39,386 nucleotides of DNA from Candidatus Burkholderia verschuerenii. GTDB taxonomy: Bacteria; Pseudomonadota; Gammaproteobacteria; Burkholderiales; Burkholderiaceae. The position numbers were made by a program, and so were the translations under genes. The notes beneath the pieces were generated by a model. It ran no database searches. It was not told where the DNA came from and saw only the letters and a list, made by a program, of their open reading frames with translations. Of the stretch, positions 19,802-28,234 are shown one piece after another; positions within the stretch are counted from its first letter, which is position 1; every line of letters starts with the position of its first letter. The stretch spans positions 1 to 39,386 of the forward strand of contig NZ_LFJJ01000028.1 in assembly GCF_001189365.1 (NCBI RefSeq). The letters run 5' to 3'.

Positions 19802-20146
19802 TCAGATCAACTCACGCGTCGCGATGGCATCACGATCCATCCCGGACTCCTGCTTTTTGCGACGACGCTCCGCCCGCGCCGCGCGTTCGTAGAGACCCAT
19901 CTTTTCTCTGGTGAAAAGCTCGCCCGCGCCGTTCGGCACATCGACGACGAGATGAATGCCCAGCCCTTCGAGCACCTGGAACAACTTGCCCCAGTAAACG
20001 CCTTCCGCACCGTTCTCGACCTTGCCGAGAAAGCTTTCGCTGACGCCGATACTGCCGGCGGCATCATCCTGACGAAGTCGTTGCGCCTTGCGCGCCGCGC
20101 GGACGGCGACGCCTATGTCGCTGGCGCGTCTGATATCGAATTCCAT
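19802..20146 (-). CDS. hipB: HipB-like XRE family antitoxin and repressor
   Basis: A 114-aa protein from the ATG at 20146. The helix-turn-helix (IGVAVRAARKAQRLRQDDA, then GSIGVSESFLGKVENGAEGV) lies in residues 11-50 and matches the lambda-repressor-like HTH_3 fold of HipB. In E. coli HipB binds HipA and represses the operon. The C-terminal tail is charged and Arg/Lys-rich, longer than needed for the fold. The gene lies directly upstream of hipA, with its stop inside the extended hipA frame. Three operator-like dyads precede it. Confidence 0.92.
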   Translation of the reverse strand: MEFDIRRASDIGVAVRAARKAQRLRQDDAAGSIGVSESFLGKVENGAEGVYWGKLFQVLEGLGIHLVVDVPNGAGELFTREKMGLYERAARAERRRKKQESGMDRDAIATRELI

Positions 20147-20149
20147 GAA

Positions 20150-20171
20150 AATCCTTGCGATTGCATGGATT
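20150..20171 (-). promoter_or_regulatory. HipB operator copy O1, in the hipB leader
   Basis: A 22-bp dyad: arms AATCC and GGATT around TTGCGATTGCAT; 9 of 11 positions are symmetric. It begins four bases before the hipB start codon, so binding would block the transcribed leader. E. coli hip operators are TATCC-N8-GGATA; here the spacer is 12. Confidence 0.8.
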
Positions 20172-20181
20172 GCAACGCTGT

Positions 20182-20210
20182 ATTGTAGAGACTCAATAGA
20201 ATCTATGCAA
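20182..20210 (-). promoter_or_regulatory. Promoter of hipBA
   Basis: On the minus strand, TTGCAT (20210-20205), 17 bp, then TACAAT (20187-20182). The -35 box lies inside operator O2. The predicted transcript starts near 20175, inside a leader of about 30 nt that also carries O1. Confidence 0.7.
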
Positions 20211-20221
20211 TCGCAAGGATT
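20200..20221 (-). promoter_or_regulatory. HipB operator copy O2, over the -35 box
   Basis: Read on the minus strand it is AATCC, TTGCGATTGCAT, AGATT: one mismatch to O1 over 22 bp, in inverted orientation. The centre is 50 bp from that of O1. It overlaps the -35 element of the hipBA promoter. Confidence 0.8.
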
Positions 20222-20248
20222 TTGAGATTGGCAACGTGAATCACGATA

Positions 20249-20270
20249 AATCCCTGCGATTGCAAGGATT
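20249..20270 (+). promoter_or_regulatory. HipB operator copy O3, distal
   Basis: AATCC, CTGCGATTGCAA, GGATT; two mismatches to O1. The centre is 49 bp from O2. It lies between the hipBA promoter and the clpB terminator, so it may serve looping or cooperative binding rather than direct promoter blocking. Confidence 0.75.
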
Positions 20271-20279
20271 TTTCAGCGC

Positions 20280-20310
20280 AAAAAAAGGGCGGCGAACCTC
20301 CGCTGCCCTT
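20280..20310 (-). terminator. Intrinsic terminator of clpB
   Basis: On the minus strand, AGGGCAGCG / CGCCGCCCT (one mismatch, loop of six) leads into seven T residues, about 20 bp after the clpB stop. Confidence 0.88.
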
Positions 20311-20329
20311 CCATCACACCGAAAAAACC

Positions 20330-22927
20330 TCAATGCACCACGCGATCGAACTCGAACTTCCCGTCGCGGACATCGACCGGAATCACGTCCTTCGGCCCGA
20401 ACCGTCCCGACAGAATCAGTTTGGCGACCGGATTTTCGATCTCCTGCTGAATCGCGCGCTTCAACGGCCGCGCGCCGAACACCGGGTCGTAGCCGACCTT
20501 GCCGATCTGCTCCAGCGCCGCATCTGACACATCGAGTTGCATGTCGAGCTTGGCCAGGCGATCGTGCAGACGCGCCAGCTGAATCTTCGCGATGGACTCG
20601 ATGTTCTGACGATCCAGCGAATGGAACACGACCACATCGTCGATCCGGTTCAGGAATTCCGGGCGGAAATGCAGCTTCACTTCTTCCCACACGGCATCCT
20701 TCACGGCTTCCTGCGGCTCGCCGACCATGCCCTGAATGACCTGCGAACCGAGGTTCGATGTCATCACGATCACCGTATTCTTGAAGTCCACGGTGCGGCC
20801 TTGTCCATCGGTCATGCGTCCGTCGTCGAGCACTTGCAGCAGCACGTTGAACACGTCGGGATGCGCCTTCTCGATTTCATCGAGCAGAATCACGCTGTAC
20901 GGCTTACGACGCACGGCTTCGGTCAGATAACCGCCTTCCTCGTAACCGACGTATCCCGGCGGCGCGCCGATCAAACGCGCGACGCTGTGCTTCTCCATGA
21001 ACTCGCTCATGTCGATACGGATCAGATGATCTTCCGAATCGAACAGGAACGCGGCCAGCGCCTTGCACAGTTCCGTCTTGCCGACGCCCGTCGGCCCGAG
21101 AAACAGGAACGAACCATACGGACGATTCGGATCCGACAAGCCCGCACGCGAACGGCGAATCGCGTCCGCCACCGCGCCGATCGCTTCGTCCTGACCGATC
21201 ACGCGTTCATGCAACTTCGCTTCGATCTGCAAGAGCTTTTCGCGCTCGCCCTGCATCATGCGCGCCACGGGAATGCCCGTCGAACGCGACACGACTTCCG
21301 CGATTTCCTCCGCACGGACCTGCGTGCGCAGCAAGCGCGGACGCGTCGGATTCGCCTGCTCCTGCGATTCGGCCTGCGTCACCTGTTTGAGACGCGCTTC
21401 GAGTTCCGGCAGCTTGCTGTACTGCAATTCGGCGACCTTTTCGAGCTTGCCTTCGCGCTGCAGACGCGTGATATCCGCCCGCACCTTCTCGATCTCTTCC
21501 TTCAGTTGCGCGCTGCCCTGCACCGTCGCTTTTTCGGCGGTCCAGATTTCTTCGAGGTCCGAATATTCGCGATTCAGCCGCTCGATTTCTTCCTTGATCA
21601 GTTGCAGACGCTTCTGCGAAGCCTCGTCCTTCTCCTTCTTGACCGCTTCGCGCTCGATCTTCAGCTGGATGGTGCGACGCTCCAGCTTGTCCATCTCTTC
21701 GGGCTTCGAATCGATTTCCATCTTGATGCGCGACGCCGCTTCGTCGATCAGATCGATGGCCTTGTCCGGCAGAAAACGGTCCGTGATATAGCGATGCGAC
21801 AGTTCCGCCGCCGCGACGATCGCCGGATCGGTGATCTCGACGCCGTGATGCAGTTCGTACTTTTCCTGCAAGCCACGCAGAATCGCGATGGTCGCCTCGA
21901 CCGACGGTTCATCGACCAGCACTTTCTGGAAACGACGCTCCAGCGCCGCGTCCTTCTCGATGTACTTGCGGTATTCGTCGAGCGTCGTTGCGCCGATGCA
22001 ATGCAGTTCGCCGCGCGAGAGCGCGGGCTTCAGCATGTTGCCCGCGTCCATCGCGCCTTCGGCCTTGCCCGCGCCGACCATCGTATGAATCTCGTCGATG
22101 AAGACAATCGTTTGCCCTTCATCCTTGGCGATATCGTTGAGCACGGCCTTCAGACGCTCCTCGAACTCGCCGCGATACTTCGCGCCCGCGAGCAGCGCCG
22201 CCATGTCGAGCGACAGCACGCGCTTGCCCTTGAGCGTTTCCGGCACTTCGCCGTTGACGATGCGCTGAGCCAGCCCTTCGACGATCGCCGTCTTGCCCAC
22301 GCCCGGCTCGCCGATCAGCACCGGATTGTTCTTCGTGCGACGCTGCAAGATCTGGATCGAGCGACGGATTTCGTCGTCGCGGCCAATCACCGGATCGAGC
22401 TTGCCGGCACGCGCGCGCTCGGTCAGATCGACGGTGTACTTCTTGAGCGCCTCGCGCTGGCTTTCCGCGTCCTGGCTGTTCACTTGCGCGCCGCCGCGCA
22501 CCGCGTTGATCGCAGCTTCGAGCGCCTTGCGCGTGAGGCCGTGCTGCTTGGCGATGCGGCCCGCTTCGCCTTTGTCGTCGGCGACCGCGAGCAGGAACAT
22601 TTCGCTCGCGATGTACATATCGTTGAACTTTTGCGCTTCCTTGTCGGCGGTGTTCAGCAGACCGGCGAGATCGCGGCTCACTTGTACGTTGCCGTCCGTG
22701 CCCTTCACTTGCGGCAAGCGGGCGACGGCGTCGTTCAGCGCGGTTTGCAGCGCCTGCACCTGAACGCCGGCGTGCGACAGCAGCGAGCGCGCGGAGCCGT
22801 CCTGCTGGGCGATCAGCGCCGCCAGCAGATGAATCGGCTCGATATATTGATTGTCCTGTCCGACTGCCAGGCTTTGAGCGTCGGAAAGCGCTTCCTGAAA
22901 CTTGGTGGTAAGTTTGTTGATTCTCAT
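20330..22927 (-). CDS. clpB: ATP-dependent chaperone ClpB (Hsp104 family disaggregase)
   Basis: ClpB is the hexameric AAA+ machine that pulls polypeptides out of aggregates together with DnaK. It has 865 aa, close to the E. coli 857. The N-domain ([20 protein letters not shown]) is followed by AAA-1 with Walker A GEPGVGKT (about 206-213), the long coiled-coil middle domain rich in Glu/Lys/Arg (about 410-530), and AAA-2 with GPTGVGKT and the segment [14 protein letters not shown]. The C-terminal domain ends KFEFDRVVH. All motifs are intact. The start is the ATG at 22927; a sigma-32 promoter lies just upstream. Confidence 0.98.
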   Translation of the reverse strand: MRINKLTTKFQEALSDAQSLAVGQDNQYIEPIHLLAALIAQQDGSARSLLSHAGVQVQALQTALNDAVARLPQVKGTDGNVQVSRDLAGLLNTADKEAQKFNDMYIASEMFLLAVADDKGEAGRIAKQHGLTRKALEAAINAVRGGAQVNSQDAESQREALKKYTVDLTERARAGKLDPVIGRDDEIRRSIQILQRRTKNNPVLIGEPGVGKTAIVEGLAQRIVNGEVPETLKGKRVLSLDMAALLAGAKYRGEFEERLKAVLNDIAKDEGQTIVFIDEIHTMVGAGKAEGAMDAGNMLKPALSRGELHCIGATTLDEYRKYIEKDAALERRFQKVLVDEPSVEATIAILRGLQEKYELHHGVEITDPAIVAAAELSHRYITDRFLPDKAIDLIDEAASRIKMEIDSKPEEMDKLERRTIQLKIEREAVKKEKDEASQKRLQLIKEEIERLNREYSDLEEIWTAEKATVQGSAQLKEEIEKVRADITRLQREGKLEKVAELQYSKLPELEARLKQVTQAESQEQANPTRPRLLRTQVRAEEIAEVVSRSTGIPVARMMQGEREKLLQIEAKLHERVIGQDEAIGAVADAIRRSRAGLSDPNRPYGSFLFLGPTGVGKTELCKALAAFLFDSEDHLIRIDMSEFMEKHSVARLIGAPPGYVGYEEGGYLTEAVRRKPYSVILLDEIEKAHPDVFNVLLQVLDDGRMTDGQGRTVDFKNTVIVMTSNLGSQVIQGMVGEPQEAVKDAVWEEVKLHFRPEFLNRIDDVVVFHSLDRQNIESIAKIQLARLHDRLAKLDMQLDVSDAALEQIGKVGYDPVFGARPLKRAIQQEIENPVAKLILSGRFGPKDVIPVDVRDGKFEFDRVVH

Positions 22928-22958
22928 TTTTTGACAGCCCCAATTCTGAATACAGCCA

Positions 22959-22986
22959 AAATGAGGCGCTTTTTGCCGGTTTCAAG
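22959..22986 (-). promoter_or_regulatory. Sigma-32 heat-shock promoter of clpB
   Basis: On the minus strand, CTTGAAA (22986-22980) is followed after 13 bp by CCTCATTT (22966-22959), very close to the RpoH consensus CTTGAAA-N(11-16)-CCCCATnT. Transcription would start near 22950, giving a short leader. Confidence 0.88.
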
Positions 22987-23146
22987 CGCTGTTTTGCTCG
23001 ATTTTGCGCGTTTTTTTCGCGTTTATCTATTTGTCGGTGGAAAGACGGCGCGTGGGCCGGCCGCATGAGAAAGACCGTCTCGTCCACGTTTCGTTCGCGA
23101 AGCGACGGCGCGACCTGAGCGCCGCTAGAATCGATGAAGCGTTGGG

Positions 23147-23638
23147 TCAGTTGGTTGCGCCGCTCGGCACGAGCGCGTAAGCTTGCATGGGCATGATCGG
23201 GATGATGCCGAGCAGCCGCGCCAGTTCGCCGGCCGGATGCGCGAGTTCGCCGACCGTGTGTTTGTCGAGTTCGGCAAGGAACGCGTTGCGCGCGGCGGCG
23301 AGCACGCCACGCAACCGGCATTGCGATTCGATCACGCAGCCGCGATGCTCGCCGGCGTCCGCAAAGCAGCCGACCAGCGCAAAGTCGCTTTCGGTCTTGC
23401 GGACGATATCGCCGATCGTCAGCGCGGCCGAGTGCTCGGCGAGACGCAAGCCGCCATTACGGCCGCGCACCGTTTCGACCCAGCAGAGTTCGCCCAGTTG
23501 CTGGACGATTTTCATCAGATGATTCTTCGAGATGCCGTAGGCGTCGGAGATTTCCTGAATCGTCGACAGGCCGGACGGACGCACGGACAGATAGAGCAAT
23601 ACGCGCAGCGAATAATCGGTGTAATCGGTCAGTCGCAT
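23147..23638 (-). CDS. nsrR: Rrf2 family regulator, NsrR-like nitric oxide sensor
   Basis: A 163-aa Rrf2 protein, start MRLTDYTDYSLRVLLYLSVR, which is the typical NsrR opening. The winged helix spans about residues 25-65 (STIQEISDAYGISKNHLMKIV). Three cysteines at 91, 101 and 107 (VGCFADAGEHRGC...QCRL) match the Fe-S ligands of NsrR (91, 96, 102 in E. coli), with a longer first spacing. NsrR represses NO-detoxifying genes until NO damages the cluster. The divergent neighbour is a truncated haemoglobin, which supports NsrR over IscR. The C-terminal 30 residues are hydrophobic and Pro-rich. Confidence 0.87.
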   Translation of the reverse strand: MRLTDYTDYSLRVLLYLSVRPSGLSTIQEISDAYGISKNHLMKIVQQLGELCWVETVRGRNGGLRLAEHSAALTIGDIVRKTESDFALVGCFADAGEHRGCVIESQCRLRGVLAAARNAFLAELDKHTVGELAHPAGELARLLGIIPIMPMQAYALVPSGATN

Positions 23639-23975
23639 GATGTTTTTATGAGTTTGGCGGCGCTCGAAGCGCGGCGATTAGTCTTTGGCGTTGGATGGCG
23701 GCGTCTGCTCGCAAGCAGTCGAAAGTCCGCGCGATGGCAAGGGATGCTCCTGCGCGTGCGTCCTTCTGGACCTAATATCGGCACGCGATGATGATCGGCG
23801 CAGGGTGGAAAACGCCAGTTTCCGGACATTTAAGAGGCGCGGGGACCGCCGGCCTCGTTCACGGAACCGGCGCTCGATCGCGCTCGCGCCATTTTGCGTC
23901 ATATTGATGATTACCGTAAGCAAAAAACCCGTCTCGTCACATGTTTAGCTCTTGTTTGCAACAAAGTTTGCCGTC
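23639..23975. other. Divergent control region nsrR / truncated haemoglobin
   Basis: 337 bp with no gene. It must hold the promoters of both genes. I looked for the NsrR consensus (two ATGCATTT-like half sites as an inverted repeat) and saw no convincing copy. The last 100 bp before the haemoglobin gene are AT-richer. Confidence 0.55.
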
Positions 23976-24521
23976 ATGACCTCGCCTCAATCTCACCACG
24001 ATACCCCGCGCGACCGCACGCCCGATGAAGCCAACATCCGCGCATTGGTAGAAGCCTTCTACCGCCGCGTCGACGACGATCCGCTGCTCGGACCGATCTT
24101 CGCCGGTCGTCTGGAAGGCCGCTGGGACGCGCATCTCGCCACGATGACGCGCTTCTGGTCCAGCCTCGTGCTCGGCTCGAAGCAGTATCGCGGCAATGTG
24201 CAGGAGGCACATCGGCCGATCGAGGATATCGAGCCGCGCCACTTCGCGCGCTGGCTGTCGCTGTTCCTGCGTATCGTCGAGGAGCGCTACGAGCCGGCCG
24301 CCGCCGTACAGTTTATGGAACCGGCCTTACGGATCGCGCACAGTCTGCAGTTGAGCAAGTTCGGCTGGGATTACCAGATTCCTGCCGAACAGCAGGAATT
24401 GCTCGATGCGCTTCGGCGTCAGCTCGTCGGCGACGAACCGAAAGCGCGCTTTCCGGACCGCCCGGCCGGCGAGCCGTTTCCGGCGAAGTTCATCGGCAAA
24501 TCCGCCGACCGGGACGACTAG
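23976..24521 (+). CDS. Group III truncated haemoglobin
   Basis: A small 2-on-2 globin, often involved in NO or oxygen chemistry under low oxygen. I prefer the ATG at 23976 (start MTSPQSHHDTPRD) over a TTG at 23952. The helix-B/E region reads LVEAFYRRVDDDPLLGPIFAG and MTRFWSSLVLGSKQYRGN. The proximal (F8) histidine is His89 in EPRHFARWLSLF. Of the 181 aa, about 40 at the C terminus (from QQELLDAL on) extend past the usual fold and are polar and disordered-looking. It is divergent from nsrR and convergent with moaE; the two stop codons share the tetranucleotide CTAG at 24518-24521. Confidence 0.88.
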   Translation: MTSPQSHHDTPRDRTPDEANIRALVEAFYRRVDDDPLLGPIFAGRLEGRWDAHLATMTRFWSSLVLGSKQYRGNVQEAHRPIEDIEPRHFARWLSLFLRIVEERYEPAAAVQFMEPALRIAHSLQLSKFGWDYQIPAEQQELLDALRRQLVGDEPKARFPDRPAGEPFPAKFIGKSADRDD

Positions 24522-24985
24522 CGCAAAGTCCAGCGCGTCAGGGCGGCGTCGTCGGATTCGCGCGCATCGACCCAGCGCTCGCCCGCGTCGGTCTTTTCCT
24601 TCTTCCAGAACGGCGCCTGCGTCTTCAAATAGTCCATCACGAAGGCGCACGATTCGAACGCAGCCGCGCGATGCATCGCCGTGGTCGCGACCAGCACGAT
24701 CTGGTCGAGCGGCTTCAACTTGCCCACCCGATGCACGATCAGCACGTCGGAACCGGGCCAGCGCTCGCGCGCCTGCTGCGCGATGCCTTCCAGCGACTTT
24801 TCGGTCATGCCGGGATAATGCTCGAGCTCCATCGTTTCGACGGCGCTGCCTTCGTTGAGATCGCGCACCGTGCCGACGAAGCACGCGACCGCGCCGACTT
24901 TCGGGTTATCGGCGCGCAACGCGGCGACTTCGGCGCTGATGTCAAAGTCGGCTTCCTGCACGCGGATTTTGGCGGGCGCGCTCAT
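24518..24985 (-). CDS. moaE: Molybdopterin synthase catalytic subunit MoaE
   Basis: The large subunit of molybdopterin synthase; it converts cyclic pyranopterin monophosphate to molybdopterin with sulfur from MoaD. I chose the ATG at 24985 (start MSAPAKIRVQEADFD), giving 155 aa; the longer frame overlaps moaD. Family blocks seen: GAVACFVGTVRDLNEG, LEHYPGMTEKSL, VLIVHRVGKL and FWKKEKTDAGERWVDAR, the last carrying the active-site lysines. The start codon lies 1 bp after the moaD stop, so the two are translationally coupled. Confidence 0.96.
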   Translation of the reverse strand: MSAPAKIRVQEADFDISAEVAALRADNPKVGAVACFVGTVRDLNEGSAVETMELEHYPGMTEKSLEGIAQQARERWPGSDVLIVHRVGKLKPLDQIVLVATTAMHRAAAFESCAFVMDYLKTQAPFWKKEKTDAGERWVDARESDDAALTRWTLR

Positions 24986-24986
24986 C

Positions 24987-25244
24987 TCAACCGCCCGTGA
25001 CCGGCGGGAAAAACGCCACTTCGCAGCCATCGGTGATGCGCTGCGAGGCATCCGTCATGACTTGATTGCAGGCCAGGCGCAACGCGCGGCCTTCCGCGAG
25101 CGTCTCGGCCCAGACGCCGCCGCGCATGCGCAGCCAGGCGCGCACATCGCCGACATTGACGACCGTGTCCGGCACGCTCGCCGTTTCGTTCGCGACGCCC
25201 AGCGCCTCGCGCACGCTCGCGAAAAATCTCAGTTCGATCTTCAT
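24987..25244 (-). CDS. moaD: Molybdopterin synthase sulfur carrier subunit MoaD
   Basis: A ubiquitin-like sulfur carrier that is thiocarboxylated at its C-terminal glycine and feeds MoaE. I chose the ATG at 25244 (start MKIELRFFASVREALG), giving 85 aa, the usual size. It ends FFPPVTGG, the required Gly-Gly tail. It lies 26 bp after moeA and 1 bp before moaE in an moeA-moaD-moaE operon. Confidence 0.96.
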   Translation of the reverse strand: MKIELRFFASVREALGVANETASVPDTVVNVGDVRAWLRMRGGVWAETLAEGRALRLACNQVMTDASQRITDGCEVAFFPPVTGG

Positions 25245-25270
25245 GTACAGCAAGTCCTTAGCGCGGGTCC

Positions 25271-26554
25271 TCAGCGCATCAATTCTGAAAATGGGATGAA
25301 GCGCACCGTCTCGCCCACGCTGATCGCGTGATTCGGCGGATTGTCGATCAGTCCGTCGCCCCAGACGGTCGACGTCAGCACGGCGGAACTTTGATTCGGG
25401 AAGACGTCGAGACCGCCGGCCTCGTTCACGCGCGCACGCAGGAATTCGTTGCGACGGTCGCCCTTCTTCTGCGTGAAGTCGGCGCGCATCGAATAGAAGC
25501 GCGGCGCGACGTTGTCCACGCCCGCGAGTCGCAGCAAAAACGGCCGCACGAACAGCAGAAAGGTGCAGAAACTCGACACCGGATTGCCCGGCAAGCCGAT
25601 AAAAAACGCCTCGCCGAGATCGCCCGGATCGCCGCCAGCCGCTTCGCCGCGACGCATCGCGCCGAACGCGAGCGGCTTGCCCGGCTTCATCGCGATCTGC
25701 CACATATTGATGCGCCCTTCGGCTTCGACGGCAGGCTTCACATGATCTTCCTCGCCGACCGACACGCCGCCGCAGGTCAGAATCAGATCATGGCCGAGCG
25801 CCGCGCGCCGCAAGGTTTCGCGCGTCGCATCCAGCCGATCCGGCACGATGCCCAGATCCGACACGTCGCAGCCGAGCTTTTCCAGCAGCGAGCGCAACAC
25901 GAAGCGGTTCGAGTTGTAGATCGCGCCGGGCGCGAGCGGCTCGCCAGGCATGCGCAACTCGTCGCCGGTAAAGAAAATCGCCACGCGCACACGTCGCACC
26001 ACCGCCAGCGTCGCGCAGCCGACCGATGCCGCGAAACCCAGCGCCTGCGGCGTCATGCGCGTGCCGGCGGGCAGAATCACCGAATCGCGCCGGATATCCG
26101 CGCCCTGCTTCGTGATCCATTCGCCGACGGCCGGCGTCTGCGCGAACGCCACGCGTCCATCGTCCGATGCGCTGGCCATTTCCTGCATGATCACCGTGTC
26201 CGCGCCGGGCGGCACCGTCGCGCCGGTGAAAATGCGTGCGGCGGTGCCATCCGCGAGCGGTTCGGCCGCGTGGCCCGCCGGGATGCGCTGCGACACGGTT
26301 AGCGCGACCGGCGCGGCATCGCTTGCGCTCGCGAGATCGGCGGCGCGGACCGCGTAGCCGTCCATCGAGCTGGTGTGCATCGGCGGGACGTCGAGCGGCG
26401 ACACCACGTCTTCAGCGAGCACGCGATTCGCGGCATCGAGCGTGTCGATGCGTTCGTGTTCCGCCACGCAGCGCGCGGCGTCGAGCAGGAGGCCGAGCGC
26501 TTCGGCGGTGGCCAGCATCGGCGGACGGGATGAAGCGGCGGACGTAGATGACAT
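25271..26554 (-). CDS. moeA: Molybdopterin molybdenumtransferase MoeA
   Basis: MoeA inserts molybdate into adenylylated molybdopterin, the last step of basic Moco synthesis. I chose the ATG at 26554 (start MSSTSAASSRPP), giving 427 aa. Family blocks: PPMHTSSMDGYAVR, AARIFTGATVPPGADTVIMQ, FFTGDEL, LTCGGVSVGEEDH and FIGLPGNPVSSF. A good -10 box, TACAAT (26619-26614, minus strand), lies 60 bp upstream, without a clear -35. moaA, moaC and mob genes are not in the window. Confidence 0.96.
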   Translation of the reverse strand: MSSTSAASSRPPMLATAEALGLLLDAARCVAEHERIDTLDAANRVLAEDVVSPLDVPPMHTSSMDGYAVRAADLASASDAAPVALTVSQRIPAGHAAEPLADGTAARIFTGATVPPGADTVIMQEMASASDDGRVAFAQTPAVGEWITKQGADIRRDSVILPAGTRMTPQALGFAASVGCATLAVVRRVRVAIFFTGDELRMPGEPLAPGAIYNSNRFVLRSLLEKLGCDVSDLGIVPDRLDATRETLRRAALGHDLILTCGGVSVGEEDHVKPAVEAEGRINMWQIAMKPGKPLAFGAMRRGEAAGGDPGDLGEAFFIGLPGNPVSSFCTFLLFVRPFLLRLAGVDNVAPRFYSMRADFTQKKGDRRNEFLRARVNEAGGLDVFPNQSSAVLTSTVWGDGLIDNPPNHAISVGETVRFIPFSELMR

Positions 26555-26794
26555 GAGCGGTGTCCCGCGCGGCGCGCGGTGGATCGATAGTAAGACAGTG
26601 GGAGCAAGCAACTATTGTAACGAGCGCGACGATCGACGGCCGCGCCTGGCATCTGTGCTGAAACGCTATCAAAAATACCCGATCCGCCCGCATTCGCCCA
26701 TCGACCGGACGGCATAGGCGCGATACACCGCGCTGCCTCAAAAACCCGTCCTATCGAGTGATACACTCGCACCACACTTCCCACGTCCATTTCC

Positions 26795-27340
26795 ATGAAA
26801 TTCTGTTCCGTCTGCGGCCATGAGGTCAGCCTGAGCATTCCGCCCGGCGACAACCGCGAGCGTTTCGTCTGCGGAAGTTGCAACACCGTCCACTATCAGA
26901 ATCCGCGCAACGTGGTCGGCACGGTGCCGGTCTGGGACGACAAGGTGCTGCTGTGCCGCCGCGCGATCGAACCGCGCTACGGTTACTGGACGCTGCCCGC
27001 CGGTTTCATGGAAATGGACGAAACCACCAGCGAAGGCGCATCGCGCGAGACGCTGGAAGAAGCCGGCGCGCGGGTGGAAATCCAGAGCCTGTTTTCGCTG
27101 CTGAACGTGCCGCACGTGCATCAGGTGCATATTTTCTATCTGGCGCGACTGCTCGATATCGACGTCGATCCGGGCGAGGAAAGTCTCGAAGTGAAGCTCT
27201 TCGAGGAACATGAAATCCCTTGGGACGAAATCGCTTTCCCGACCGTCGGGCAGACGCTGCGCTTTTACTTCGCGGATCGCGCGGCGGGCAATTTCACGCT
27301 GCATACGGGCGATATCTTCCGCTCGCTGCGCGACGGCTGA
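26795..27340 (+). CDS. NUDIX hydrolase with N-terminal zinc ribbon
   Basis: A 181-aa hydrolase of nucleoside diphosphate derivatives. The NUDIX box is complete, from GFMEMDE to SRETLEEAGA (about residues 69-91), matching GX5EX7REUXEEXGU. The N terminus has two CxxC knuckles (FCSVCGH and VCGSCN), a rubredoxin-like zinc ribbon as in the NudC/YjaD group, but the protein is shorter than NADH pyrophosphatase (about 257 aa). The substrate is unknown. The start is the ATG at 26795. It is divergent from moeA and only 35 bp before aat. Confidence 0.93.
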   Translation: MKFCSVCGHEVSLSIPPGDNRERFVCGSCNTVHYQNPRNVVGTVPVWDDKVLLCRRAIEPRYGYWTLPAGFMEMDETTSEGASRETLEEAGARVEIQSLFSLLNVPHVHQVHIFYLARLLDIDVDPGEESLEVKLFEEHEIPWDEIAFPTVGQTLRFYFADRAAGNFTLHTGDIFRSLRDG

Positions 27341-27375
27341 CGCGCCGTTCGCGCCCGATCGCCTGATAATCGCCC

Positions 27376-28128
27376 ATGGTTCCCTGGCTCGCCCATGACG
27401 ACCCGTTTCCGCCCGTCGACCGCGCGCTGAGCGCATCGAGCGGTGCGCCGGGGCTGCTCGCGGCAAGCGCGGACCTGCTGCCCGCGCGGCTCCACGACGC
27501 CTATCAGCAAGGCATTTTTCCGTGGTATTCCGATGGCCAGCCCGTGCTGTGGTGGAGCCCCGATCCGCGTATGGTGCTGAAGCCGGCGGAATTCAAGCTG
27601 TCGGATTCGCTGCGCAAGACGCTCAAGCGCGTCGCCCGCGATCCAATCTCGGAAGTGCGCGTCGACGACGACTTCGCCGCCGTGATGCGCGAATGCGCCG
27701 ACACGCCGCGTCTCGGCCAGCGCGGCACGTGGATCACGTCGGAAATCGTCGAGGCGTATTCGACGCTGCATCGCGCGGGACAGGCGCACAGCATCGAGAC
27801 GTGGTACGAAGGCCAGCGCGTGGGCGGCTTGTACGGCGTGTCGTTCGGGCGGATGTTCTTCGGCGAATCGATGTTCGCGCACAAGACGGATGCGTCGAAA
27901 ATCGCGCTTTCGGCACTCGTCGGACACTTGCGCCGCCACAAAATAGAGATGATAGACTGCCAGCAGAACACGTCGCATCTGGCGTCGCTGGGCGGCCGCG
28001 AGATTCCGCGCCGCGAATTCGTCGCGCATCTGAAGCAGGCCGTGCGCGAGCCGCAGATTCCCTGGCGCTTCGACAAGTCGGTGCTGCTGGACATGCTGGA
28101 ACGCCATCCGCCGACGCCCGCGCCGTGA
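27376..28128 (+). CDS. aat: Leucyl/phenylalanyl-tRNA-protein transferase
   Basis: Aat attaches Leu or Phe to proteins with N-terminal Lys or Arg, marking them for ClpS-ClpAP degradation. It has 250 aa, slightly longer than the E. coli protein (234). Family blocks are the N-terminal [20 protein letters not shown] followed by DPRMVL, the central [20 protein letters not shown], and [20 protein letters not shown]. The start is the ATG at 27376. The adjacent gene is the second branch enzyme of the same pathway. Confidence 0.97.
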   Translation: MVPWLAHDDPFPPVDRALSASSGAPGLLAASADLLPARLHDAYQQGIFPWYSDGQPVLWWSPDPRMVLKPAEFKLSDSLRKTLKRVARDPISEVRVDDDFAAVMRECADTPRLGQRGTWITSEIVEAYSTLHRAGQAHSIETWYEGQRVGGLYGVSFGRMFFGESMFAHKTDASKIALSALVGHLRRHKIEMIDCQQNTSHLASLGGREIPRREFVAHLKQAVREPQIPWRFDKSVLLDMLERHPPTPAP

Positions 28129-28234
28129 CGCGGAATGCACCGATGCACGCGCTGAGGCCGCGTGCGCAGCCGTACCGGCAAAGTCAAAACGCGCAGTACA
28201 ACGCGAGCCCGCCCGGGCCACTGAGAGCCAATAA

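Noticed and set aside
23952..23975. TTG start for the truncated haemoglobin
   Set aside because: The ATG at 23976 fits the family better and the extra residues have no likeness to globins.
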